DNA of 64,000 nucleotides from positions 83,517,786 through 83,581,785 of the forward strand of contig CM076196.1 of assembly GCA_038277395.1 (NCBI GenBank). The letters are read 5' to 3'. Shown here piece by piece: positions 47,085 through 59,871 of this stretch (position 1 is the first letter of the stretch; each line of letters opens with the position of its first letter). Source of the stretch: Dryocosmus kuriphilus (lineage: Eukaryota; Arthropoda; Insecta; Hymenoptera; Cynipidae). The notes under the pieces were generated by a model. The model searched no databases and was not told the DNA's origin. It was given only the letters and a program-made list of their open reading frames with translations. The position numbers and the translations under genes were made by a program.

Positions 47085-49792
47085 GCCCACGCAGCACCTC
47101 GCGACTATGGGCAGCGTTCGGCTACCTTTTCTTTTCCTTATTATATCTCTACTAGTTCAACTTGAAATCTGCAAAATGTCAAAAGCTTCCTCATGAAGTG
47201 AAAGACAATTAACATTCATAGAATATTTAAAGGTTTAGTAGCAATTTTGTGTACCTTAAAACGAGACGATCGAAGATTGGTGCAATTGACAAAGTGATAT
47301 TCGCGCTGCGACGCCATTACAACGCGTTTTCGACCAACGTCGCCCGGTCCTGACATGCATGTAACTTCTGTCTTCACTCAAATTTGATTGTAGCAAACAT
47401 GTTTGAAATTTGCTTGTCGGTTATAGAATACGTTGCAAAAGCCTTCCACAGCTTTTGAGAGATTTCAACCACGCTTGCATGTTAGAAGTATTACTCTGTC
47501 GAACGTCTTCCTCCATGAATTGCATTATCCGTTGAAAAACAAGTGTACAATCGAGTTTAGAACATTTTCTAAGTTTTTTCTGAAGGGAATTTGCTCAAGA
47601 ACTTGTTCCATTTATGAATGCTTGGATATCAATCGACTTCCGTTGACTTATTTTTAATATCGGGCGTGGATTACTTTAATTATCTTAAGGATTAGTTTTA
47701 ATAGTACGTCTAAGCCCTTGGATTGTCATCATTTTATGCTTAGATTGCTTCTTCCTGGATCGCTTTTTTTATCCCAAGTCCAGGAGCCAGAAATAATTGG
47801 CTGGCATTGTTTAAACTTTTAAATCAGGAACTTAAATTGGAACATAACGTTTGATAATCGTTGCTGACTTTTCTTATCGTTTCTGAGATTATTCAACACC
47901 ACGCTTATTATGCATTAAAATTCTTTGTCACTGGGAATTAATCACTTGACATCCATCTGCAAGAAAATAATACAAATTATTAGGTTTGATCTGACAGTTT
48001 CTTTTATTTTAAAACTTTATACAACTTTTCATTAAATGGACACTAATGTTAAATTTTTAATTGTTTATTAGATCAGTTAGAAAAATTAATAATTCCGTAG
48101 GAGTTAGTAAGTAGTGATATTTTCTGAATTGAGCATGAAGATAATACCGCTCACCAGTATCACTGCGCTAATGTTTACATAATATGCTTTTATTTAATTC
48201 ATCGTTAACTCGCCAGTTTCGTTACTCATAAACATTATGCATATCTGTCAATAAAAGAGAACTATTGGATTTATCAAATCTAATAATTTACAAATCAAAA
48301 TGCAAAACGTGATTATTTCATTATCAATTTTCCGTTATGATCATTTTAAAATTTACTGTATTCTTATCACTTTCACTGTGCGTGATACCATAATTTCTTT
48401 AGAAGCATCTAATATTCATAAACGAAAATCTCTTTTACTCTCACAGATAAAAGATAAAATTAGGTCGCAAGAATTGTTATGAAATTGTCAGATAATTAAC
48501 TGGATCATAATCGAAAAAGATAACGAAACTCGTGGAGTTTTCTGATAAATTCGCAATTAAATGAAATTTCAAAATAGACTGAAAAAAGTAATTATTTCTA
48601 TTAAAATTATTTCATTTTAATTGAATCAAAATAAAGACATATGTAGATATATAAATTTACTCTTCATTCATTAGTTTACCACGTTCACTAGAACAAAATG
48701 TTACACTTGAATGAAACTTGTTTTGAAAATTTAACAATTTAATGAATTATTAAAAAGAAGCACCACAAAATGTCTTCGAAAATCCGATTACATAATTCCA
48801 TCAATTGATTTTCAATATCTAAACAAAGAATTGTCGACTTTATGAATCGCTATGTGAATCTCTTAAGATTTAAATCTTACTAATTTAAAATTAGGTTCTT
48901 TCTGTAAACATTTAAAATTTTGTCAAATTTATTTCCTAGTTCTGTTTTTTAATAAGCATAATAATTAAAAGTTCGAACACAAATACAAAAATTATATATT
49001 ATTGACGAAATTCTAAAAAATGATTAAAGTCGAGTTTACTATATAACCTTGAACTTGTAAACTTGAAAAAAAAAAAAACAATCAATTGTTCAAAACCTAT
49101 ATATTAGTTGAAATTTTAAACCTAGTGAACATTATGAAAAATAATAATACGAACATTTTATTTAAAATTTCTTCAAATTGCAAACGAATACGGTCAAGTA
49201 ATCAGAAAATGAATACAATATTTGTCAGACTCTCAGAATCCTTACTCTCACTTATCTTATCTTAAAATTTCATTCCCAAATCTGAAAACTACACGCAGAT
49301 CTCATGTTGTCAATGCAAACAATTAGTATCAAAATACGTAATTGTGCTGCAAAACGTATGGAACTGCATTCTACAAAAATACCAAATTTTGTGCCATACC
49401 AAATTCAAACATCAATTTTTTCAGAACAAATTATTCTCTCACAGAATCCTAACATTGAAAATAAGGTCCAGTACACGTTATTTGAAATCATAATGCGTGG
49501 CACGATATAGCTTTCTGAACGAAATTCTCTTCTGCTCTTTTCATCTAAAAACTTAAACAAACGAATTTCACGTTCTGTCAAAACTTGGAGCACACTAGCA
49601 TTTTCGCACTATCCACTTAAGAGGACCGAAAAATAAAAAATATGACTCCTTTTGTGTCTAACTGATGAAAAATTAAGGAAAACTGAAAGTTACATACTGC
49701 GTTTGCAAAATGATACCTCGCTCGCAATTTTTTCCTAGAAGAGAACATAATGCAATTAAAGATGGATTGGCAGAAAAAGTAAAGAACATACC
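47085..49792. other. BICRA 5' region, intronic or spacer
   Basis: Directly upstream of the BICRA ATG is a GC-richer stretch (to about 47390) that may be 5' UTR. The rest is AT-rich. No separate gene seen. Confidence 0.35.
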
Positions 49793-50180
49793 TGAGGAAC
49801 CTCATCGACAGCTGGAAGGTGGGATTTTTTTGAGGTTATAACTAAGCGCGCTCGAGCGCGCCCTTAAAGCGCGCACATACACAAATGCACACACACAAAC
49901 ACACCAAGCAGCGGCGCTGACAAGGCGTAAACAAAACAAATTTTTTCGGAATTCCCAAAAGAAGGACTTCCGGGGGCATTCCTGTTCGACGGAATCCTGG
50001 AAAACGATTAAAAATCGTCGATATTACCTCGTTTTGCAAACCGTGATGTCCACAGACAAAATACCTCCGCGAACGAAGTTTTCATTCCCCGAGACACTTT
50101 CAGTTTTTCCGTATTTCCTCGTGGTCCGCGATCGTTGTTTTAATTAAATTATGCTTCACGATCGACACGATGCATAATGT
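49793..50180 (-). promoter_or_regulatory. CpG-rich island, candidate BICRA promoter/first exon
   Basis: GC- and CpG-richer than everything within several kb. On the minus strand it ends with an excellent donor (CTCAG|GTATGT near 49792), consistent with a non-coding first exon spliced to the BICRA 5' UTR. It contains the 16-bp palindrome GCGCGCTCGAGCGCGC and a CA-rich stretch at 49873-49901. Confidence 0.4.
49846..49861. repeat. 16-bp perfect palindrome GCGCGCTCGAGCGCGC
   Basis: Perfect self-complementary GC-rich site in AT-rich DNA, followed by another GCGCGC at 49870-49875. Confidence 0.8.
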
Positions 50181-51808
50181 AAATATTTCGGAACTCGTTT
50201 AGATTCGTTTAGATTCGTTTATTTAGGGTCTGTGTGAACAATAATCTAGTACGCGTTGATCAGTGGCAACGGCCATAATTAACTAGTGCTGCCATTAGTA
50301 CGGCTCTAAAAAGTCCCATCAGATTGATTATTATTATTATTATTGTCACCTGAAAAGTGATTTCAGAGGTTCAAGGTTCTTGTGAATCTAAGTTTTTGGA
50401 CAATTTTTAACACATGGGTTCAAAATCGGAAATCTTTTTGCTCATTATGAGTTTTAAACGTTTTATGAATCTGCGAAATACTATTCGATGCCAATATATT
50501 GGCGAAAAATTACTATAAAAATCCAGATTGCTTGAACATAAAGGTCGAAATAAAGAATAAAAGATAAAAAAATTTTGAACTGTGAAATAATTCCAAAGCA
50601 TTATTTTTTAAAAAATTAATGTATTTTATCGAATGGTTTTGTTTGAAAATTGTATTACCGTTTTGGTTTTTAAACTAGATTGTGATCGAATACTTTGGAG
50701 TAAACAAAGAAAATATTTGGATAATCGATTACTGATTGTTATTTGTTATTCTCTATTTTAATGTTCTGTTTGTATTTCATTTTTGACAAATTTAATCAAA
50801 ATATGGTTAATTTTAATACAAAAAAGTGATTTTAATTTAAAGTGGACAAATTAGGCCGGTATTAAATAAAGTTTAAATTTCGCGCGTAATTAACAAAATT
50901 ACTAGGACTTCCTAGGGATTTCCACTGTTCCCCAAGTCCGAACCCTGTAGTTACTTTTCAAAATTTGCAAGTCGGCTCGGCTCTTATTTGCTTGATGAAC
51001 CATGACTTCAAAATTAATTGCCAAATATAAATTCATGTAAATATAAAATCTTATAAATCTATAACACAAAGCGTAATCATGTAATTTTTAATTAATTATT
51101 AATTACTATAATAAAGCATAAAATTAAAGAAATTTTTTTGCGTTATTATAGGATTTATATTATTTACACTCAGAAAGATAGTTTACAACTAAAAAATAAG
51201 AAAAATTTCAATTCCAAAAACCTTCAATTTCAAATTATACTTTTTTAAATTTTAATGATTTTAATTCAAAAATTTTCTATTTTTATTTTGAACACTTCAA
51301 ACCCTTATAAAAAGCATATATTATAGAAAATAATGAAGTATTTTTGCACATATTGGGAAAAGTATACGTAAAAACATTGGTTTATACATTTCCCTGTTAA
51401 TGCTAATACTTCTATAATAATTTTTCATCAATTTAATTATTGTTCAAATATTATTATAAAATATAAGGCTTTAAATTTGAAATTAGGTTTACTTACTTTC
51501 AACAGAGTCCGAAAAAAACGAGTCTTCGAAGATCTTTTATCCTGCAACCTCAGATTATAAGGTTACTTTTTCACATATAGCATAATTTCTGGATCAAAAA
51601 TGTATCATTTCTATAGTCACAAAATATTTGTCTATTTTATAAATTAATTCCCTACAAATTTAGCGTGAAAAGATACCCTAATTTCTACATACACACACAT
51701 TCACACATAAAGTACAAGGAGACTAGTTTTTCTGGGTTTCCTTTTTTAAAAAATACCGATTTGATTCTTCGATTAAAGTTTTATTTTGTGCATAAAAATA
51801 TTCATTCA

Positions 51809-51811
<3 letters not shown>

Positions 51812-51850
<39 letters not shown>

Positions 51851-51876
51851 TTATTGAAATATATATATATATATAT
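51812..51876. repeat. (TA)n microsatellite
   Basis: Long alternating AT run, interrupted once by TTATTGAAA-like sequence. Confidence 0.9.
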
Positions 51877-53164
51877 CCGGTCCAATGATGAAAAGAATCG
51901 TTTTACGTTTAGAGGTAGATTTCCTGCTTTTATATTTCATTAAAAATTTTTTGTCAGTTTCCATCTTTTATGAATTACAACATTAAAAATTTTTTGTTAA
52001 AAAAAGAAAATGTATAAAGTAATGAAAATGTAGTTATATAAATTCACGAAATGACATAGGTACTTTAGAAATGCAGAATCGGGAAACAAAATGTTAACAG
52101 TGACTATTAAATTATATGTACGTTTATATAAAGTAAAACTATATAATAACGCCGTTCAACTTAAATAAATATTATGTATAATTATCATTCCATGTAATAA
52201 TATATATTACAATACAGACAACCTCTGCAGCCAGTACAGGTGTTTCTTTCGTTGACTTACAGTTAATTAGACAAAAGCGTCTCCCGGTTATTTTCCTAAA
52301 ATTCGTAAAAAAATCAACACAGTAGCTGAATTGACTGTCGAGTCTTTGAATTTTTAAAAAGCAATATGCGTCACTCAATATCTTCAAGTGAAATAATCTA
52401 GTTAACAAAATGTACAAGACTTTGATGGAAAATGGTATCTAACACAATTTGTATTACCAGTATATGTTCCAAGAAGTTTTAGTAGAATTGTATTAGTGAA
52501 ATTATTGATGTCATGGACTATATTCTACCAAATCTATATAATAGCAAATATTGATTTTTATGCAATGAGTAAATGTGTTTCCGATCGGACAAAAATTATT
52601 GTGGATTCTTAGCAAACAGTTTTAGTAACACATAAAGATTTTATTCTATAAAGTAATTTTACGTCGCACAAAAACACACGAAGACTCTTCAAATTAAACT
52701 AACAACAAATTATCCCTGTAATTTCGTCGAAAAATGAGAAAAAAATTCATCTTTCTAGAGAAAACGTCGAGTTGAATGAAAAAAATACAATAAATACAAA
52801 CAATTCTTCATAAAGTGTTGATAATTAATAATACTAATTTGTGCAGTTCACCTAATATTTAACACTGAGGCTAAAACTAAAAGCACACCTACTTTACTAA
52901 TCTTAAAAAGGCGCTTAGGTTGCGTTCAAATACAACATTTTAAGTTTCTTCAAAGTCTAAACTTTCAAAAGAAAAATGATTGATTGATCAAACTGATCAA
53001 TTTAACAAAAACTTCGTTATTCAGAACCTGAAACAGTTATTAGGTTTGCCGGTTTTGAACATGTACATGTTTTTATAAAACAAACAAATTTTCTCACAGT
53101 TTTTTGTATAAATACTAGGAAGTAAAAATAATCACTGAAGATGAAATTCAGATTTTCAACTTAC

Positions 53165-53267
53165 ATGAGGAGTTATACTGCACCTTGAAAAACTGATCGG
53201 AGTCGTTCCACGATAGTAATTTCATTGATAGGGTGTAGATAGGTTCACATTGATCAAATCGTTGGTG
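53165..53267 (-). other. Orphan exon-like segment
   Basis: On the minus strand a strong acceptor (TTTTTTTTAG) precedes 103 nt open in one frame (34 codons, containing FDQCEPIYTLSMKLLSWNDS) and ending at a consensus donor CAT|GTAAGT. GC content is above its surroundings. No partner exons or family were recognised, so it may be a relic or a chance match. Confidence 0.2.
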
Positions 53268-55351
53268 CTAAAAAAAATATTAAGCCGTTACAAAAATTTA
53301 AAGAAACGAACGTTTAAACAATTTAAGTGAGATTTGAATTTCAATAATCGGTGGTAATAAAATTATTTTTTTAATAAAAAATTTTTCATTCACGTACAGC
53401 TCCAGCGAGAACTAAAGCTTTATTTTAAATTATAAAAAAATTGTAAGTTTCCTATTGAGGGATAGTTACTCATTATTCATATATAGAAAAACCTCATGAC
53501 GCATAAAAAATGATAATCGAAATGAAATTAAAAAAAAAAACACTTTAAAAAAAAATGTCTAACTACAATCTACCATTTTTAAAATAGGATATAAATCTAC
53601 TCACTTCACATATTTAAATACAAAAATCACAAATCACATAGTTAAACACAAAATTATTATTAGTTTGCGACCATTTTCGTAAAAAATTTATATAACTTTA
53701 CATTGAAAATTAATAAGCCTTTTGTTTCGACGTTTTCCATTATTCCATACATTCAAGAACAATTACATATTTTAAAATTTTTTCTGAAATTCTTTTGGTT
53801 AATTCTAACAGCTGAATAATATAATTTGAAATAGCAAAGAATAATTTCACGCATGCAAACATTATTACAATATTAGTAGAATAAAAATTATTCATGCAAA
53901 ATCCATGCCCACTCTTAAAACTAAAAACAGCATTATTATTAATTTTATTGTTAGTAACATTTGCTTCTCGTGTACATGTACATTTATTACTTATGTAGTA
54001 TATATTTAACAATCCTAAAATACAAAAAACAAATCTTTGTCGCATGCAAGTTTTTCGAATTAGCATTTCCTTAACGTATCATAAACGCAGATTTTTAATG
54101 TAGTAAGAAAAAGCGAAAGTTTATTTTTATAAAAAATAGCGGCAAGCACCGTTGTAACTTTCGAAAACGCATGCCTGTATCTTATTCAAATGATCCACTC
54201 TTGAACTGAAGGAATTTAAAATTAAAAGTGTCATGCAAACCAGAATTGTGTACGAAAAAATTATCTGTTGTTAATACAAACATTGTTATTGTTAGTTACA
54301 AACTATTAGCAAGGAAATTATTCTGATAGCTGTAGAAGATGCAGAAAATACAGCAAAAGTTACAAATTTCAAAAAATATACAAGAATGATGATTAAAGTT
54401 GCTAGAACTTTTTTCAATTTCAATATTTATGTAATAAAAATAAATGTACATAGGCAGTTTGCACAAGATCGTCTCCATTTATAAATATTACACGAATTAT
54501 TTAAATATCTTTTTTCTTGTACAAATTATGGAATTTTTATACACGCATCGCTGGAGGTTTTACTTATTTCCAACACAAATGCACTACAGTTTCATTTCAA
54601 AATAAATAAATAAAAAGATATACCAGATAAAGTAAAGTATAATAAAACATTAAAAAAAATAAGATCCCAAACTTTGATTTATTGAGAAGATAAAGTTCTC
54701 GACTATTTTTCATCTAATGTATTTATGAGTTTAAAGATATTTTTCTGCATCTGCTGGAAATTAGGTAGAAAATTCTAGGATACCTTTAGCGTAAATTGCA
54801 AACTGTACATATAAAATATTCTGATATCACTTACAGAGAAAATTAGATAGACCTAACCATACTTCTGCAGCCCTTCTTTAGAATAGTTTGCTATATAACA
54901 TATACATACATGTGTATGTTAATTATTACATAATACTGTACTAAAAATATTTAAACAAGTTTCTAGAAAAATCCCGTCGTCTTTAAAAACTATTTTCTAA
55001 TTATTGTAGTTCTGAAATAAATTCTCCAGCTTCTGATTAATGAATTTATATTTTTTATTTTACTCATATTTGTGTACGTCCAAATGAAAAGGGCCCAGTT
55101 TGTCGATTTTATTTCAGGAGTTTTTGTGAGGTAAGGTCAAAATTGTCCATTTTCGGTTTTTATATTGGAATTATACTCTGACTTTTGCTCTGTCTTTTGA
55201 CACCATTCTAGTGTTCCGAAACGAACCGAAAGTAGGTGTATTTTGCGTTTAAAGATCAAATATAACACTGGCGCCTATGTCATTCGACAACTTTAAATGT
55301 GTTTTTCTCGAAAAGCAGTTTTTCAAAGTTCCAACTCCAAAAGTGCCCCGG

Positions 55352-56439
55352 CAGCGCCGGATTAAGCAAGGGGCTAGGTGAGGCTGCAACCCCAGGCCCC
55401 AAGGGTTCCAAGGGCCCCAGACTCCCGGAAGCATTTTACAGTAAATCTTTACAGCGTCTGGTATTTAAAAATGTTTAGTTACGATTTCTAATTGAAAAAA
55501 CATATCACGTAGCTTTAAAAAAATTAATTTTGTGAAAATGGTACATTTACAGCATTTTAGGATAGGCCTACCTACGTACGCAGGGATAGGCCCCTCACAT
55601 GTGCCTGTAATGTAAAAATAGTATATTGTTATTTGATTGAGTTTTTAAATAGAATCAGGCATTTCTATAGTAATTGATCTATTCGATGCCCTTTTTTTGT
55701 TTTAAGAACTTAAATTGAAATTTGTTGAACAGGTACGCTACAGGCTGCATTACAACATTTTTATCAAAATATTTTTTTAAGATTATTTTTCAATGATCTT
55801 ATCAGACAACCCATGATAAGTACTGTATTTTGATCGATTTTCCTGAGTTATTAATTCAGGGAAATCGATCAGAATTTAGATCAGATTTAGATGATAATTT
55901 GTTTGTGGAACTAAAACAGTTCATTCCACTAATAAAATCGCTACCTCAAGGTTTCTTTTTCAAACCATTCAGAAGAAATCGATAAATAAAATGATAAAAT
56001 ACTGAGTCCCTTAAAAGTTTTTAATTGTATAGTCGATTTAGACATGGTCCTCGTTTCCCCTAACACGTACATTGCATACAGGTTACTATATACTTACCAT
56101 ACCAATAGCTAACTGCGAGACGGAGAGATCATGTTCTGATTTTAAAAGAATTAAAAATATTTACCGATCCACAATGGTGAATAAAAGATATCCTCTCTAA
56201 TTGCAGAATTCGCTCAAGTTAAATCGAGAAAAAAATATTTTTTATTATAACAACGATTAATTATAATGAGCATCACTTATGTGTATTATAATAAAACTTC
56301 TTTGCCAAAGTACATGTTTTATCATTAAAAAAATTCTGATTTTCTACCCTGTTATCGCAAAAATTGACTTTTTGTCTGCCCTTAAGAGGGCCTCGTCGAA
56401 ATTTAGCCCCGGGTCTCACGGAGTCTTAATCCGGCGCTG
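55352..56439. mobile_element. 1088-bp hAT-like non-autonomous transposon with 8-bp TSD
   Basis: Terminal inverted repeats CAGCGCCGGATTAAG (55352-55366) and CTTAATCCGGCGCTG (56425-56439) are perfect over 15 bp. The perfect 8-bp duplication TGCCCCGG flanks them (55344-55351 and 56440-56447). CAG-type termini and 8-bp duplications are hAT hallmarks. The subterminal GGCCCC-rich parts are conserved at both ends. The interior has no transposase frame. Confidence 0.92.
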
Positions 56440-56447
56440 TGCCCCGG

Positions 56448-57001
56448 TGCCTCGTTTGTTATTTTATTCAAATAATAACTAAACATTGCATTGGCACACA
56501 ATTACGAATTCACAAATATAGCTCAACAAATCTGGTCACTGGTACCTCGAATGCGTTTTCTAAACTCTTGAATATTGAACTTCATTTAGTGACTACATTG
56601 CAGAGAAATTGTTAGGCTTAAAATCTTGCCTCCTTCTCTGCTCAAGAAATTGTAGCTTTACATAATAACTGTGAAATCTTGTAACCTGTGTCGAGTAATA
56701 CACATTCCTTGCGTTACGAAAAAAAAAAATTTAATTTCACATTTCACAAAAAATGAGTGTGTTTCAACTGGTGTTAATGAAAAGTAAGTAGAAAGATGAA
56801 AGAACCTAAAGGTATTTTTTAAGTTTTCAGACTGAGTCTCCTGTAAATTCTAAAAGGAATATATATATAAAACAATATATAATATCCTACTTTTTGCTAA
56901 GTGTATGTAAAATTTACATGTGGTCTTAATTGTTTATCTCTGTACGTAAAATATTTTGAAAGTGTGAAAAACTGTGAAAATATGTGAATAAAAATACTCA
57001 C
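56448..57001. other. CDC50 3' side
   Basis: AT-rich; the right part would be 3' UTR of the minus-strand CDC50 gene or hold an alternative last exon. Nothing else seen. Confidence 0.35.
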
Positions 57002-58669
57002 TCACCTTTTTGAACACTTGATGTGGATGACCAAGAGCGCCATGCCTAAGACTAGACAGACGCATCCCACAACTATATAAGCAATTCCAAGGAAGGGATT
57101 TTTTCCTCCCAAAAGAGAAGTAGTACTTAAAATCATTCGCTTTGTTCCCTCAAAAGCAGAGACAGAAAATGCTAGAAAATAAATTTTAATGAATGTAATC
57201 AGTAATAAAAATAAATTGTAGAATTTCAAATTTTGAGGCAACTTACAATATTTTACAGACAGGGTGTAATTCCCAGCAGCCAAACCATCTTTGAATCCAG
57301 GTTGCGAGTGATCAATTCGCCTATAGAGTTTCCTGAAAGTAGGCAGCGCTGCGGTTCTCATCCAGACAATAAGATCCTCATTCTGGAACCCATTGTTGTC
57401 ATCGTTTTCAAGATCAAGTTGGTAAATTGTCTTGTTCCAGTTTTTAGGTTTGACGAAATCTTTGAAAACTTCAGTGAGATTTCCACGTGGATTTTTAAAC
57501 TTGATTTTCTTATCGGACGGCCAGGCAATCCCAGTTCTCAACAATGGAACAGAAGAGTTATTTCTAACAGAGAATAAGGAGAGTTCATCACTGAAAAGAG
57601 AATTGGCAATAGCACCACAAGGAACAATAGGAATTTTGCTAGTGTTGGTTTCCACGTAAGCAAATGGTTCGCAATCGCTGGAGACGACGTCAGCCAGCAC
57701 ACCAAGAAGCTGATTATCGTCCCGAGATTTCACATATCTACGGTGATTTTGATAGAAATTGGTGAGGCCGTAGTACATATAGACACTGCCGAAAAAGTCT
57801 GTTGGAAGCTGGACGTTTAATTCACAAAAAAACATGCGAGTGATGAATTCCTGGCTATCACCTCCGCACACTTTGTCGTATCACCATCACGTGCACTGTT
57901 ATTTGATTTACAGTTCGTGTAGTCTATCGCTATCTCTCGTACTTCATCGGAGAAGTATAATAATCCAATCCCAACTGGGATGAAAGCAATGCCGATCACG
58001 AAGAAGGTGGGCAAGACAGTACCTGCTGTTAAAATTGGCTGCCATGCTGGTAAACGTTGCTGTTTAAATGCACTATCTGAAATTAAAGAGATGATAATCA
58101 GTCCACTTTTACGACAATCTGATTTTACTTTCACATGTTTACATAAACAGTGATATCTCATCTTGTTATTATCACACCTGAACGATAACGTTTTGTTCTC
58201 ACGTTTTTCAAGTATTTCTAAATCAATGAAAAACTTGACACTTAATACTTTTCGATGAACGAAGTTTCTGTATTAAGATAAGGACACTCGAATACAGACA
58301 ACTAAAGTGAAATAGTGTTCCTATTGTTTGTCAATCATCAAGGTCAAAATAGGATATATACTTTAACCTTTTTAGGTTATAACTTTTAAAACATTTTTTA
58401 AAGATTTACATTTAAAAAACTAAATTTAAAAAAATATTATGATTAAAAAATGTTAAACAAATACTTCATTTTTTGACAAAATTTTCATTTCTTAAACAAA
58501 TATCTACCTGTTGAGACCATGCTGATCAAAAACTGTAAGGGTAAAAACTGTATGTTCTCTCTAACCTTTAGGATAAATTTAGAGCACTTTTATTGATTTT
58601 CAGCAACTCACCAGAAGGTTTCTTCGTTTTAGTTGGAGAACTATTAATGTCGTTGGTACTCGTTGACAT
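57002..58669 (-). CDS. TMEM30A: CDC50/TMEM30A flippase subunit, one frame break
   Basis: Beta-subunit and chaperone of P4-ATPase phospholipid flippases; ER, Golgi and plasma membrane. Three coding exons in transcript order: 58612-58669, 57247-58076, 57002-57171. The family lead DSAFKQQRLPAWQPILTAG is followed by a first membrane helix (about residues 45-65), a glycosylated loop with FYQNHRRYVKSRDD, CGAIANSLF, NNGFQNEDLIVWMRTAALPT, and a second helix after GGKNPFLGIAYIVVG. About 351-352 aa (human 361). The frame breaks at a T7 run (plus strand A7, 57826-57832) between NSSLACF and CELNVQLP; one more or two fewer T restores it. The stop TGA overlaps a GTGAGT donor, so an alternative longer C-terminus is possible. 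Confidence 0.93.
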
Positions 58670-59757
58670 TTTTCATCGACGACAAATGATATTAGTTGCA
58701 CAGTCTGTAATCAGTCACACTGAATTATATATCGTATTGGTCTTCTATATATGTTCTATACGCAACCAAACCTATTTTTAACGATTTTGTCGCTTTCCAG
58801 ATAATAAAGATAAATGTTGGGGGAACTGAAAAGGGAGTTCTATCTACTTATCAAATTGCAAACACACAATATTTTTGACTGACATTTTCCACATATACCT
58901 TACACCAAGTGACTCGAAGGCCTTGAAGAAAACGAAGAAAACTATTGAATTTGTAACCTCAAAACTGCTCAAAACTTTACAAGCATGAGCACACGCATAG
59001 TCACGCGCTGCAAGACAGCAAGAGGTATAAACTGGAGGGCTGGAAGCGCTGGAAGTGCCACTGACAGCCCAAGGCGTTACTGTCGCTTTCTGTCGCTGTC
59101 GTTTGTTGCCAAACTTGTCAACAAAAATGTCAACATTATTTTGTAAACAAAATAATATGCAATAAATAACGATATTTTTGTTGCATGTAAAACTTTACAG
59201 TCATAGTATTATATGTTTACAAACAGCGTTGAGAGTGCAAACGTAAGTACAGATTTTAAATTGCATTTTTATGGTTTTTATCACATTAACAGACGAATAA
59301 GCAAAATCCTTTACAAATTTTTCAAGTTTTTTAAATTAATTTATCCACTTTAAAGCATAGAGGAAAATTGAATTAATATAGTTTTTTACAGAGGAATTTT
59401 ATTTAAAGGTTTAAAAACAAGTGCATTTTATAACCTCTAAATCGAAGCTCTTTATATCTTATATGAATAATTTTTTAAAGCATTATTGAAAATTTAAAGT
59501 TAAAAATGTTAAAACTCAAATAGTTTCCAGATTTAAAATTACAGCTTTAAAAAATGAGCAAATCTTCAGTTGAAAATTGTAGCATTTCAGTCAGACATCT
59601 GATTTTAGTATGTAAAATTTAAAATTTGGAAAAGTTAAAAGTAATTGAACAACTTCAGTCTGTGAAATTATTTAAACTGTTTTAAATTATAATTTAAAAT
59701 TCTGGTTTTAACTGATATCTTCCTCGTATTGTAAATGTAAATATTTTCCTTATTTCA
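58670..59757. promoter_or_regulatory. Divergent promoter region, CDC50 and fuzzy
   Basis: Head-to-head intergenic interval. A GC-richer core lies around 58980-59130. On the fuzzy side a splice acceptor (TTATTTCAG) ends at 59759, so a non-coding first exon probably lies near the core. Confidence 0.4.
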
Positions 59758-59871
59758 GAAGGATGACCCTTTATATACCATATAGGTATATATATATATA
59801 TAGGAAAAAGATTTTAATTTACTTGAAGATAACACAATTTCTTAATTCCGCAAAATACAATTCTATTAAAA

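Larger units (their letters stand above)
50181..55343. other. Gene desert, AT-rich
   Basis: About 5 kb without a recognised gene. It contains a TA microsatellite (about 51812-51848 and 51861-51876), an ATT run (50328-50345) and one exon-like segment (53165-53267, minus). Segment 55080-55343 is less AT-rich and may be an older element into which the hAT copy inserted. Confidence 0.45.

Noticed and set aside
53740..54066. 108-codon minus-strand frame in the desert
   Set aside because: AT-driven composition, no splice context or recognisable motif.
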